The notes below the pieces were generated by a model. That model saw only the letters and a list, made by a program, of their open reading frames with translations. It was not told where the DNA came from and searched no databases. Shown here in pieces: positions 7,065-15,525 of a DNA stretch of 36,056 nucleotides. Position 1 is the first letter of the stretch. Every line of letters starts with the position of its first letter. The DNA lies in the NCBI GenBank assembly GCA_964635575.1, contig CAZWNY010000011.1, forward strand, positions 1 through 36,056, given 5' to 3'. The stretch comes from GCA-2733415 sp964635575. Its GTDB lineage: Bacteria > Bacteroidota > Bacteroidia > Flavobacteriales > Flavobacteriaceae. The position numbers were made by a program, and so were the translations under genes.

Positions 7065-8513
7065 ATGAGTAAATATACCGAAGACGACTTAGAAAAAGAG
7101 TTGCAAAACAAAGAATACGAATACGGTTTTTATACCGAATTAAATTCGGAAACATTTCCTGTTGGATTAAATGAAGATGTTGTGCGTGCTATTTCTAAAA
7201 AGAAAAACGAACCAAAATGGATGACTGATTGGCGTTTAGAAGCATTTAAAATTTGGAAAGAAATGAAAGAACCGGATTGGGCAAATGTAAACTATAAAAA
7301 ACCCGATTTTCAAGCAATTGCATATTATTCCGCACCAAAATCAGTAGATCCAAACAAAACCTTAGATGATGTTGATGCCGATTTACTGATCATGTATAAA
7401 AAACTAGGGATATCATTAGACGAACAAAAAAGAATGAATAATATAGCAATGGACATTGTTGTAGATTCCGTTTCAGTAGCCACCACATTTAAAGACACTT
7501 TAGCAAAAAAAGGCATTATTTTTATGCCAATTTCCGAAGCAATACAAGAACATCCTGAACTAGTACAGAAATATTTAGGAACAATTGTACCACAAAAAGA
7601 CAACTTTTACGCTGCATTAAATTCAGCAGTATTTAGTGACGGATCATTCTGTTACATACCAAAAGGAGTGCGTTGTCCGATGGAATTATCGACCTATTTT
7701 CGAATAAATGAAGGCGGAACAGGTCAGTTTGAACGCACATTGTTAATTGCCGACAAAGGAAGTTATGTAAGTTACCTAGAAGGTTGTACCGCACCAAGCA
7801 GAGACGAAAACCAACTACACGCAGCAGTAGTAGAATTAATAGCCTTAGACGATGCTGAAATTAAATACTCAACCGTACAAAATTGGTATCCTGGCAACGA
7901 CAAAGGTATTGGTGGAGTTTATAATTTTGTAACCAAACGAGCATTATGCGAAAAAAATGCAAAAGTAAGCTGGACACAAGTAGAAACAGGTAGCGCAGTA
8001 ACATGGAAATATCCGAGTTGCATTTTAAAAGGTGACAACTCAATAGGCGAATTTTACTCAATTGCAGTCACCAATAATTACCAACAAGCAGATACGGGTA
8101 CAAAAATGATTCATATTGGGAAAAACACCAAAAGTACAATTATTTCTAAAGGAATATCCGCAGGAAAATCACAAAATTCATATCGAGGATTAGTACAAAT
8201 AAATTCCAGAGCAGAAAACGCACGTAATTTTTCGCAATGCGATAGCTTACTAATGGGTAATGCTTGTGGAGCACATACATTTCCGTATATTGAAGTAAAA
8301 AATAAAACCGCACAAATAGAGCACGAAGCAAGCACCAGTAAAATTGGAGAAGACCAAATATTTTACTGCAACCAACGCGGTATAGATACCGAAAAAGCCA
8401 TTGCCCTAATTGTAAACGGTTTTAGCAAAGAAGTATTAAATAAATTACCAATGGAATTTGCCGTAGAAGCACAAAAACTATTAGAAATATCATTAGAAGG
8501 ATCAGTAGGATAA
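7065..8513 (+). CDS. sufB: Fe-S cluster scaffold protein SufB
   Basis: The 482-aa protein is SufB, the scaffold subunit of the SufBC2D complex on which Fe-S clusters are built from SufS/SufE sulfur. Recognisable segments are GSFCYIPKGVRCPMELSTYF, YVSYLEGCTAPSRDENQLHA, NSYRGLVQI and the C-terminal HEASTSKIGEDQIFYCNQRG, with the conserved cysteine and glutamate of the active interface. The length is typical. It is followed by a lipoprotein gene whose ATG overlaps the sufB stop by one base (TAATG), so the two are likely to be translationally coupled. Confidence 0.97.
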   Translation: MSKYTEDDLEKELQNKEYEYGFYTELNSETFPVGLNEDVVRAISKKKNEPKWMTDWRLEAFKIWKEMKEPDWANVNYKKPDFQAIAYYSAPKSVDPNKTLDDVDADLLIMYKKLGISLDEQKRMNNIAMDIVVDSVSVATTFKDTLAKKGIIFMPISEAIQEHPELVQKYLGTIVPQKDNFYAALNSAVFSDGSFCYIPKGVRCPMELSTYFRINEGGTGQFERTLLIADKGSYVSYLEGCTAPSRDENQLHAAVVELIALDDAEIKYSTVQNWYPGNDKGIGGVYNFVTKRALCEKNAKVSWTQVETGSAVTWKYPSCILKGDNSIGEFYSIAVTNNYQQADTGTKMIHIGKNTKSTIISKGISAGKSQNSYRGLVQINSRAENARNFSQCDSLLMGNACGAHTFPYIEVKNKTAQIEHEASTSKIGEDQIFYCNQRGIDTEKAIALIVNGFSKEVLNKLPMEFAVEAQKLLEISLEGSVG

Positions 8514-8896
8514 TGAAAAAAATAATTCTAATAATAGTCGCAATACTTGCTTTTAGCTGTAAAAAAGAAGCTGTAAATATCCCGGAAATTGTAAAAACAA
8601 TTAAAAACAAGGAGTTTAAAATAATTGAAGGGGAATTTTTATACTATGCAGATGCAGCAATATTAAAAACAAAAAAACAAGTGTACGGAGTCATTATAGA
8701 TGTCAAAATGCACGAATTAGCCAACAAAGTATCTCCTTTAAAAAAAGAACATACCGATATGGTTCAAGTAATTATAAAAGGAAAAATAGTACCTAAAAAT
8801 ACAGAAAAAGAAGGATGGCCGTTTAACATAATTATTAAAGAAATTATTGAAATAAAACAAGTAGTTATAGACGACAATATCGTAATCAAAAAATAA
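8513..8896 (+). CDS. Small lipoprotein encoded inside the suf operon
   Basis: I do not recognise a named family. The 127-aa product starts with a short hydrophobic helix and a lipobox (ILAFSCKK, Cys16), so it is exported and lipidated. The mature part is strand-rich and basic, with EGEFLYYADAAILKT, VYGVIIDVKMHELA and a GWPFNIIIKEI segment. The start overlaps the sufB stop by one base and sufC begins 66 bp further on, so the gene is embedded in an operon for a cytosolic pathway even though its product is an envelope protein. Codon use looks like that of the neighbours. A link with Fe-S assembly is not shown; it may simply share expression. Confidence 0.8.
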   Translation: MKKIILIIVAILAFSCKKEAVNIPEIVKTIKNKEFKIIEGEFLYYADAAILKTKKQVYGVIIDVKMHELANKVSPLKKEHTDMVQVIIKGKIVPKNTEKEGWPFNIIIKEIIEIKQVVIDDNIVIKK

Positions 8897-8962
8897 TTTT
8901 AATTTAAAGAAAACCCATTAAGGGCCAAAAGTTAAATATTGAATATAAAACTGAAAAAATAA

Positions 8963-9715
8963 ATGTTAAAAATAGAAAATTTACACGCAGAAACAGAAGG
9001 CATAGAAATTTTAAAAGGAATTAATCTACAAATAAACGCAGGAGAAGTTCATGCCATAATGGGGCCAAACGGAGCAGGAAAAAGCACCTTAGCATCCGTA
9101 GTTGCAGGAAGCGAAATTTATGAAGTTTCAACAGGATCTGTAGAACTTGACGGAGAAAATTTATTAGATTTAGAGGCACATGAACGCGCACATAAAGGTG
9201 TGTTTTTATCGTTTCAATATCCTGTAGAAATACCAGGAGTTTCAGTAACTAATTTTATTAAAACCGCAATAAACGAATCTCGAAAAGCAAAAGGATTAGA
9301 GGATATGCCAGCAAAAGATATGCTTAAAAAAATTCGTGAAATGTCGGAATTATTAGAAATTGACCGTAAATTTTTATCACGATCTTTAAACGAAGGGTTT
9401 TCGGGAGGAGAAAAAAAACGTAATGAAATTTTTCAAATGGCAATGTTAGAACCCAAAATTGCAATTCTAGATGAAACCGATTCAGGATTAGATATTGATG
9501 CACTTCGTATTGTTGCAAATGGTGTAAACAAATTAAAAAATAAAAACAACGCAGTATTAGTAATTACACACTATCAACGTTTATTAGAATACATAAAACC
9601 CGACTTTGTACACGTTTTATATAACGGTAAAATTGTAAAATCAGGCGATGCCTCTTTAGCTCTACAATTAGAAGAAAAAGGATACGATTGGATTAAAGAA
9701 GAAGCAAACGCATAG
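8963..9715 (+). CDS. sufC: Fe-S assembly ATPase SufC
   Basis: The 250-aa ABC-type ATPase has Walker A GPNGAGKST (34-42), the family-specific signature LNEGFSGGEKKRNEI, Walker B with the following loop (IAILDETDSGLD) and a switch histidine in ITHYQR. SufC dimerises within the SufBC2D complex and uses ATP to open the SufB-SufD interface for cluster assembly. It is soluble and lacks any membrane partner. It lies between the lipoprotein gene and sufD in the suf operon. Confidence 0.97.
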   Translation: MLKIENLHAETEGIEILKGINLQINAGEVHAIMGPNGAGKSTLASVVAGSEIYEVSTGSVELDGENLLDLEAHERAHKGVFLSFQYPVEIPGVSVTNFIKTAINESRKAKGLEDMPAKDMLKKIREMSELLEIDRKFLSRSLNEGFSGGEKKRNEIFQMAMLEPKIAILDETDSGLDIDALRIVANGVNKLKNKNNAVLVITHYQRLLEYIKPDFVHVLYNGKIVKSGDASLALQLEEKGYDWIKEEANA

Positions 9716-9765
9716 AGGAAATAAGTTTAAACAACCTAAAACTTTAAACCTGAAATATATTGACA

Positions 9766-11079
9766 ATGGAATTAAAAGAAAAAATAGTATCTTCTTATAT
9801 TGCTTTTGAAAACAAAGTAGATGTAAATAGCGATATTCATAAAATAAGAGCAAAAGCATTTCAACAGTTTGAAACATTAGGATTTCCTACAAAAAAACTA
9901 GAAGCATGGAAATATACCTCGCTAAATTCAGTTTTAAAAGAAGATTTTACCCTATTTAATACCTCCGAAAACACCATAGAATTTTCGGATGTAAAACAAT
10001 ATTTTTTAAACGATATAGACACTTATAAAATAGTTTTTGTAGATGGAAAATACAGTTCGTTTTTATCGGAAACCACACATGACGAAATAGATATTTGCTT
10101 ATTGTCTTCAGCATTAACAAGAGCAAAGCACAAACCTGTTATCGAAAATTATTTTAATAAAATTGCAAAACAAGATAACATGACTGCGTTAAATACCGCC
10201 TTTGCAAATGAAGGCGCATATATTTATATACCTAAACATATTGAAGTAGAAAAACCAATACAAATAATTTATTTTTCTACAGGAAACGAAAACGCAATTT
10301 TATTACAACCACGTAATTTAATAGTCGCAGAAGAAAATGCACACGTACAAATTATTGAGCGTCATCAAAATTTAAGTAAAAACGAAGTACTAACCAATGC
10401 CGTTACCGAAATTTTTACAGGAAAAAATGCTACAATCGACTTTTACAAAGTGCAAAATGACACCAAAACTGCATCATTAATAGACAACACCTATATAGAT
10501 CAAAAAACAGGAAGTGTATGCAGTATGCACACCTTTTCATTTGGAGGAAAAATTGTACGTAACAATTTAAACTTTTATCAAAATGGAGAGTACATGGATT
10601 CTATTTTAAAAGGAGTAACTATTTTAGAAGACAAACAACACGTGGATCATCATACTTTAGTACATCATATAGAACCAAATTGTGAAAGTCATCAAGATTA
10701 TAAAGGTATTTATAACGGATATTCAACAGGCGTTTTTAACGGAAAAGTAATTGTAAATAAAGAAGCACAAAAAACCAATGCCTATCAAAAAAATAACAAT
10801 ATTTTGGTAAGCGATAAAGCAACTGTAAATGCAAAACCACAGTTAGAAATTTTTGCAGATGATGTAAAATGCTCTCATGGATGTACTATTGGTCAATTAG
10901 ATGACGATGCACTATTTTACATGCAACAACGTGGTATTCCTAAAAAAGAAGCACGTGCGTTATTAATGTATGCGTTTTCAAATACCGTATTGGAAAGTGT
11001 TAAAATTCCAGAATTAAAAACAAGAATAAATTCCTTAATTGCTAAAAAACTAGGTGTTAATTTAGGCTTTGATTTGTAA
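9766..11079 (+). CDS. sufD: Fe-S assembly protein SufD
   Basis: The 437-aa product is SufD, the SufB paralogue that completes the SufBC2D scaffold and helps iron entry. The C-terminal signature is SHGCTIGQLDDDALFYMQQR followed by GIPKKEAR, with the conserved histidine of the SHGCT segment; the upstream beta-helix includes KGVTILEDKQHVDHHTLVHH. I place the start at the ATG at 9766. A TTG two codons upstream is in frame but has nothing in its favour, and MELKEKI is a typical flavobacterial SufD start. The sufS gene follows after 26 bp. Confidence 0.95.
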   Translation: MELKEKIVSSYIAFENKVDVNSDIHKIRAKAFQQFETLGFPTKKLEAWKYTSLNSVLKEDFTLFNTSENTIEFSDVKQYFLNDIDTYKIVFVDGKYSSFLSETTHDEIDICLLSSALTRAKHKPVIENYFNKIAKQDNMTALNTAFANEGAYIYIPKHIEVEKPIQIIYFSTGNENAILLQPRNLIVAEENAHVQIIERHQNLSKNEVLTNAVTEIFTGKNATIDFYKVQNDTKTASLIDNTYIDQKTGSVCSMHTFSFGGKIVRNNLNFYQNGEYMDSILKGVTILEDKQHVDHHTLVHHIEPNCESHQDYKGIYNGYSTGVFNGKVIVNKEAQKTNAYQKNNNILVSDKATVNAKPQLEIFADDVKCSHGCTIGQLDDDALFYMQQRGIPKKEARALLMYAFSNTVLESVKIPELKTRINSLIAKKLGVNLGFDL

Positions 11080-11105
11080 AAATTTAAGACTCTTAAACTA
11101 AATTT

Positions 11106-12320
11106 ATGAAACCCTTAAAAAACATAGCATCAGACTTCCCAATACTTCATCAAAAAGTAAACGGAAAACCATTGGTATATTTAGACAATGGCGCATCTTC
11201 TCAAAAACCACAAGTAGTTATAGATGCAATTACTAAATATTACACTAAAATAAATGCAAACATTCATCGTGGCGTACACACATTAAGCCAAAAAGCAACA
11301 GATGCTTATGAGGAAGCTCGTAAAAAAATACAAAACCATTTTAATGCCAAATACGATCATGAAATTCTGTTTACCAAAGGAACAACAGACGCTATAAACT
11401 TGGTGGCAAGTGGCTTTACTACACTTTTAAACAAAGGCGATCAGGTTATTGTTTCACACTTAGAGCATCATTCAAACATTGTGCCATGGCAAATGTTATG
11501 TGACCGAACAGGAGCGATTTTAAAAGTAATTCCAATGAATGAAAAAGGAGAACTTTTAATCGATGCTTATCAAAAATTACTATCTAAAAAAACAAAAATA
11601 GTAGCTATAAATCATGTTTCTAATGCGCTAGGAACGATAAACCCAATACAAAAAATAATTAATTTAGCACACCAATATAACGCTGCGGTATTAATTGATG
11701 GAGCACAAGCAACACCACATATAAAACCTGACGTACAAGCATTAAATTGCGACTTTTACGTATGTTCTGCACATAAAATGTGTGGACCAACAGGTGTTGG
11801 AATGTTATACGGAAAAGAAGAATGGTTGCGTAAATTACCACCATATCAAGGTGGCGGAGAAATGATTAAAGAAGTTACTTTTAAAAAAACTACGTATGCC
11901 GACTTACCGCATAAATTTGAAGCAGGAACTCCAAATATTGCAGGAGGAATTGTGTTTGGAACTGCTATTGACTATATGAATAAAATCGGCTTTGATTTTA
12001 TTAAACAACAAGAAGAAATACTGTTAAAATATGCAACGGATGAATTATTAACAATAGATGGTTTGAAAATTATAGGAACTGCAAGTAAAAAAGTAGCTGT
12101 AATATCCTTTATTTTAAAAAACATTCACCCATATGATGTTGGCGTAATAGTAGATAAATTAGGTGTTGCCGTACGCACAGGACATCATTGCGCACAACCT
12201 ATCATGGACTTTTATAGCATACCTGGAACCATAAGGGCTTCATTTATGTTTTACAACACAAAAGCAGATGTAGATGCGTTAATCAGTGCCATAAAACAGG
12301 CAAAAATGATGCTTTCATAA
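11106..12320 (+). CDS. sufS: Cysteine desulfurase SufS
   Basis: The 404-aa PLP enzyme removes sulfur from cysteine as a persulfide and passes it to SufE and then SufB. The PLP lysine is Lys224 in CSAHKMCGPTG; HLEHHSN (118-124) carries the histidine that stacks on the cofactor; VLIDGAQ holds the cofactor aspartate. The persulfide cysteine is Cys362 in RTGHHCAQP, the short group II loop typical of SufS rather than IscS. It lies between sufD and the META lipoprotein gene; sufE is downstream. Confidence 0.97.
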   Translation: MKPLKNIASDFPILHQKVNGKPLVYLDNGASSQKPQVVIDAITKYYTKINANIHRGVHTLSQKATDAYEEARKKIQNHFNAKYDHEILFTKGTTDAINLVASGFTTLLNKGDQVIVSHLEHHSNIVPWQMLCDRTGAILKVIPMNEKGELLIDAYQKLLSKKTKIVAINHVSNALGTINPIQKIINLAHQYNAAVLIDGAQATPHIKPDVQALNCDFYVCSAHKMCGPTGVGMLYGKEEWLRKLPPYQGGGEMIKEVTFKKTTYADLPHKFEAGTPNIAGGIVFGTAIDYMNKIGFDFIKQQEEILLKYATDELLTIDGLKIIGTASKKVAVISFILKNIHPYDVGVIVDKLGVAVRTGHHCAQPIMDFYSIPGTIRASFMFYNTKADVDALISAIKQAKMMLS

Positions 12321-12387
12321 CTATTTTAAACAACTCTAAAAAGTTTGGCTTCTTTTTTGTAATATTACAGTATAAAACAAAATTATC

Positions 12388-13197
12388 ATGAAATTATTAT
12401 TAATTTTATTCAGCAGTTTATTCATGAACGCTTGTGGTTGTCAAAAAAAAATCCTTAAAAACGACCTAAAAAGCAAAAAAATAATGAATCAGAAAGAAAC
12501 ACTTTCAGGAAATTATTTAATCTCTTTGTATGACTACACAAATTCATCATCAAAAAAAATAAATTTAAATTTTAACCCCATAACAAAAAAAATTTCTGGA
12601 TTTTCAGGATGTAATCGTTTTTTTGGAAATTATACCGCAAAAAATGGAAGCATTAAATTTGACGAAATAAGCGGAACAGAAATGTATTGTGGTGATAATG
12701 TCGATATATTAGAAAAGAAATTATTAAAAACCCTATCTAAAGCAACTACATATCGATTAAAAGAAGGCATCTTAACTTTACAGATTAACAACAAAGATGT
12801 GCTAAGAGCCGAATCAGAAGTATTTTTAAAAAAGCAACAAGAAAAAAACAACATTTTAGTTTATGAAGAATCTACAAGGGGGTTTTTTTTAGAACTCGTT
12901 TTACAAGAAAATGTATTGTTAATCCGAAAGGATAGAAATTCGGAAAAAGCAACCGAAATTAAAATTTCAAAAGCCGATATGGAAACTGTACAATCATTAA
13001 TTTCAGAAATTAAATTAGAAAAAATTAATACATTAGAAGCTCCAACAAAAAAGAGACATTTTGACGGAGCAACACACGCAAGACTTACAATTACTAAAAA
13101 TGGAAAACAATACAAAGGAGCTAGTTTTGACGGAGGACATCCACCAAAAGAATTAGAAGCATTAATTTACACCATACTATCATTGTCTAAAAAATAA
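12388..13197 (+). CDS. META domain lipoprotein
   Basis: The 269-aa product has a signal with lipobox (SLFMNACGC, Cys16). Residues about 40-135 form a META (DUF306) domain, seen in SGFSGCNRFFGNYTAKNGSI and ISGTEMYCG, with the pair of conserved cysteines. The second half (about 150-269) is a separate strand-rich region with FDGATHARLTITKNGKQYKG that I cannot assign to a family. META proteins are envelope proteins linked to heat shock or stress in some bacteria; the molecular role is unknown. The gene sits between sufS (67 bp upstream) and sufE (3 bp downstream). It is the second exported lipoprotein inside this suf operon. Confidence 0.85.
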   Translation: MKLLLILFSSLFMNACGCQKKILKNDLKSKKIMNQKETLSGNYLISLYDYTNSSSKKINLNFNPITKKISGFSGCNRFFGNYTAKNGSIKFDEISGTEMYCGDNVDILEKKLLKTLSKATTYRLKEGILTLQINNKDVLRAESEVFLKKQQEKNNILVYEESTRGFFLELVLQENVLLIRKDRNSEKATEIKISKADMETVQSLISEIKLEKINTLEAPTKKRHFDGATHARLTITKNGKQYKGASFDGGHPPKELEALIYTILSLSKK

Positions 13198-13200
13198 GAA

Positions 13201-13629
13201 ATGAAAAATATAGCAGAAATACAAACAGAAATAGTAAAAGATTTTGCCCTATTTGACGATTGGATGGAGCGTTACGAATACATGATTTCCTTAGGAAAAA
13301 CTTTGCCAAAAATTGAAGAATCTCAAAAAACGGAAGATAATATTATAAAAGGATGTCAGTCCAAAGTATGGTTAAATGCAGTTTTAAAAAACGGTAAAAT
13401 AATATATACTGCCGATAGTGATGCAATAATTACTAAAGGAATTATAGCCTTATTAATTAGCGTATTTACCAACCAAACTCCACAAAACATATTGAATGCA
13501 GACTTAAATTATATAGATGAAATTGGTTTAAAAGAACACTTATCGCCAACCCGAGCAAATGGCTTAGTAAGCATGATAAAAAAAATAAAAATGTATGCAT
13601 TAGCATACCAAACACAAATATCAAAATAA
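13201..13629 (+). CDS. sufE: Sulfur acceptor protein SufE
   Basis: The 142-aa product is SufE, which accepts persulfide sulfur from SufS and stimulates its activity. The acceptor is Cys52 in IKGCQSKVW, with the preceding segment KTEDNIIKG and the following LISVFTNQTPQNIL typical of the family. The length is normal. It starts 3 bp after the META lipoprotein gene and ends one base before the MIP18-like gene, so these are tightly coupled in one transcript. Confidence 0.96.
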   Translation: MKNIAEIQTEIVKDFALFDDWMERYEYMISLGKTLPKIEESQKTEDNIIKGCQSKVWLNAVLKNGKIIYTADSDAIITKGIIALLISVFTNQTPQNILNADLNYIDEIGLKEHLSPTRANGLVSMIKKIKMYALAYQTQISK

Positions 13630-13630
13630 A

Positions 13631-13960
13631 ATGTCAGATACAACGCAAATAAACACTGAAGAATTAGGTGAAAAAATAGTACGTGTAATTAAAACCGTAT
13701 ATGATCCAGAAATACCTGTAGATGTTTATGAATTAGGACTAATTTATGACGTTATGGTTAATGAAGATTATGATGTTAAAGTAATTATGACCTTAACTAC
13801 ACCAAATTGCCCAGTAGCCGAAACTTTACCAAAAGAAGTTGAAGATAAAATAAAAACTTTAAAAGAAGTAAACGATTGTGAAGTCGAAATTACCTTTGAT
13901 CCTGAGTGGACAAAAGACTTAATGAGTGATGAAGCAAAATTAGAGTTAGGAATGCTGTAA
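13631..13960 (+). CDS. MIP18/DUF59 family Fe-S assembly protein (SufT-like)
   Basis: The 109-aa protein has the DUF59 signature DPEIPVDVYELGLIYD (25-40) and TTPNCPVAE with Cys60, the conserved cysteine of this family. Such proteins (SufT, PaaD, MIP18) act in maturation of Fe-S proteins downstream of the scaffold. Only one base separates it from sufE, and DUF2480 follows after 14 bp. SufT-like is used as a description; orthology to staphylococcal SufT was not tested. Confidence 0.9.
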   Translation: MSDTTQINTEELGEKIVRVIKTVYDPEIPVDVYELGLIYDVMVNEDYDVKVIMTLTTPNCPVAETLPKEVEDKIKTLKEVNDCEVEITFDPEWTKDLMSDEAKLELGML

Positions 13961-13974
13961 TTAATAATAAATTA

Positions 13975-14481
13975 ATGTCAAACGAAATTAGAAATAAAGT
14001 TACTGAAAACACAAACCTAATTACCTTTAATTTAGAAAATTATTACGTAGAAGGGAAACGAATTTTGGTAGATATATCGCAATGGTTAGATCAAGGTTTT
14101 GTGCTTCGTGAACAACAATTTAGAGCGAGTTTAAAAGCACATAATTTTAAGCAATATCAAAACTCTTACATTGCAGTATATTGCAGTACAGATGCTATTG
14201 TGCCTGTTTGGGCATTTATGCTGTTTACCGCACAAGCATCAAAATACGCTAAAAAAGTAGCCCTAGGCTCGTTAAAAGACTTAGAAACAGCAATTTATCA
14301 AGAGCAACTGCATCAAATAGACGTGTCGTCTTATCTAAATAAATTTGTTATCATTAAAGGTTGTTCTCAAAAACCAGTCCCTGAAAGCGCATATATTATG
14401 ATTATTCAAAAACTACAAACGGTTGCTAAATCGGTAATGTATGGAGAAGCATGCTCTTCAGTTCCATTATTTAAACAATAA
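13975..14481 (+). CDS. DUF2480 family protein
   Basis: The 168-aa soluble protein matches DUF2480, a Bacteroidota family of unknown function that commonly sits directly after the SUF genes. Visible segments are DISQWLDQGFVLREQQFR, IAVYCSTDAIVPVWAFMLF and VIIKGCSQKPVPESAYIMI; the last includes a conserved-looking cysteine, and there are further cysteines at the C-terminus (GEACSSVP). It is only 14 bp after the MIP18-like gene and is probably the last gene of the suf transcript, since a candidate promoter precedes the next gene. A role in Fe-S metabolism is inferred from position alone. Confidence 0.85.
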   Translation: MSNEIRNKVTENTNLITFNLENYYVEGKRILVDISQWLDQGFVLREQQFRASLKAHNFKQYQNSYIAVYCSTDAIVPVWAFMLFTAQASKYAKKVALGSLKDLETAIYQEQLHQIDVSSYLNKFVIIKGCSQKPVPESAYIMIIQKLQTVAKSVMYGEACSSVPLFKQ

Positions 14482-14484
14482 AAA

Positions 14485-14516
14485 TTTGTTCATTAAATAG
14501 TTAATAATTACTTTTA
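14485..14516 (+). promoter_or_regulatory. Candidate Bacteroidota promoter for the DUF3078 gene
   Basis: TTTG at 14485-14488 is followed after 20 nt by TACTTTTA (14509-14516), one mismatch from the -7 consensus TAnnTTTG, and the ATG comes 46 nt later. Spacing and order fit the Bacteroidota pattern. Confidence 0.45.
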
Positions 14517-14562
14517 CACTTGTTTTATAAAAAACAAAACCACTAACTTTAACAATTAAATC

Positions 14563-15438
14563 ATGAAAAAAATAATATTTACATTAGCAGTAACCTTTAC
14601 ATTAGGTAATGCATATTCACAAGACGAAGCGGTAGAAGAAATAAAAGATGGTTGGCTAAAAGGAGGTAATATTGCCATTACCTTTAATCAATCGGCATTT
14701 AATCATGAATGGATAAACGGAGGTATTGGTAATACTGCTGCTAATTTATTTGTAAACTATGATGCAAACATGGTAAAAGGAGATTTAATTTGGGATACTA
14801 AATTAATATTAGATTACGGAGTTAATAAAAATGAAGACCAAGATGATTTTTTAAAATCTAACGATCGTTTAGAATTAAACTCTATGGTTGGTAAAAAAGC
14901 AAAAGGAAATTGGTTTTATTCTGCATTGTTTAATCTAAGAACACAAATGGATAAAGCTGCAGATGGTAATACTCATTTCTTTTCTCCTGCATATTTTCAA
15001 GCAGGACCAGGTATGTTATGGAAAAAATCTGACGATTTTAACGTAAATATTTCGCCAGCAGCAGCAAAACTGATTGTTGTACATGATGAGTATACTGATG
15101 TTCCTGCAGCAATGGTAAGCGCTTTTAATGATGCTAATGGTTATTTTGGCGTAGAAGCTAATGAAACTACTCGCTTAGAGATAGGTGCTGCGGTTAGAAT
15201 TTACTACAAAACAGAACTTATGAAAAACATTACTATGGAAAACATTATGGGACTATATAGTAACTACTTAGAAGATCCACAAAACGTAGATATCGATTAT
15301 ACTATGAATTTAATAATGCAGGTAAATAAATACATTTCTGCAAACTTAGTATTTCAAGCAATTTATGATGATAATGCACAACCTAATGGTTTTCAAATTA
15401 GAGAAGCATTTGGTATTGGAATTAACGCAACGTTTTAA
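14563..15438 (+). CDS. DUF3078 family outer-membrane-type protein
   Basis: The 291-aa protein begins with a cleavable signal peptide ending near NAYSQ and continues as strand-rich sequence with KDGWLKGGNIAITFNQSAF and EWINGGIGNTAANLF, which identify DUF3078. The alternating strands and a terminal aromatic residue (GIGINATF) suggest an outer-membrane beta-barrel. Its function is unknown. It follows DUF2480 after 81 bp that hold a possible promoter, and a strong bidirectional terminator separates it from the convergent fbp. Confidence 0.85.
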   Translation: MKKIIFTLAVTFTLGNAYSQDEAVEEIKDGWLKGGNIAITFNQSAFNHEWINGGIGNTAANLFVNYDANMVKGDLIWDTKLILDYGVNKNEDQDDFLKSNDRLELNSMVGKKAKGNWFYSALFNLRTQMDKAADGNTHFFSPAYFQAGPGMLWKKSDDFNVNISPAAAKLIVVHDEYTDVPAAMVSAFNDANGYFGVEANETTRLEIGAAVRIYYKTELMKNITMENIMGLYSNYLEDPQNVDIDYTMNLIMQVNKYISANLVFQAIYDDNAQPNGFQIREAFGIGINATF

Positions 15439-15471
15439 TACGATGACAATTTAATTTTAATACACTTGTAT

Positions 15472-15514
15472 AAAAAACGGCTTCCACTTTGGTTAAAAGT
15501 GAAGCCGTTTTTTT
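15472..15514. terminator. Bidirectional terminator between the DUF3078 gene and fbp
   Basis: A long hairpin has the core AACGGCTTC-ACTTT pairing with AAAGT-GAAGCCGTT, a single bulged C, a short loop and flanking A6 and T7 runs. It lies between convergent genes (stops at 15438 and 15526), so it can end transcription in both directions. Confidence 0.9.
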
Positions 15515-15525
15515 ATATGCCGTAT

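Noticed and set aside
9760..9765. TTG start for SufD two codons before the ATG
   Set aside because: No support over the ATG at 9766, which begins with the typical MELKEKI.
12335..12359. Terminator after sufS (AAAAAG...CTTTTTT)
   Set aside because: The stem is only A-T pairs plus one G-C pair, and the META lipoprotein gene and sufE continue in the same direction.
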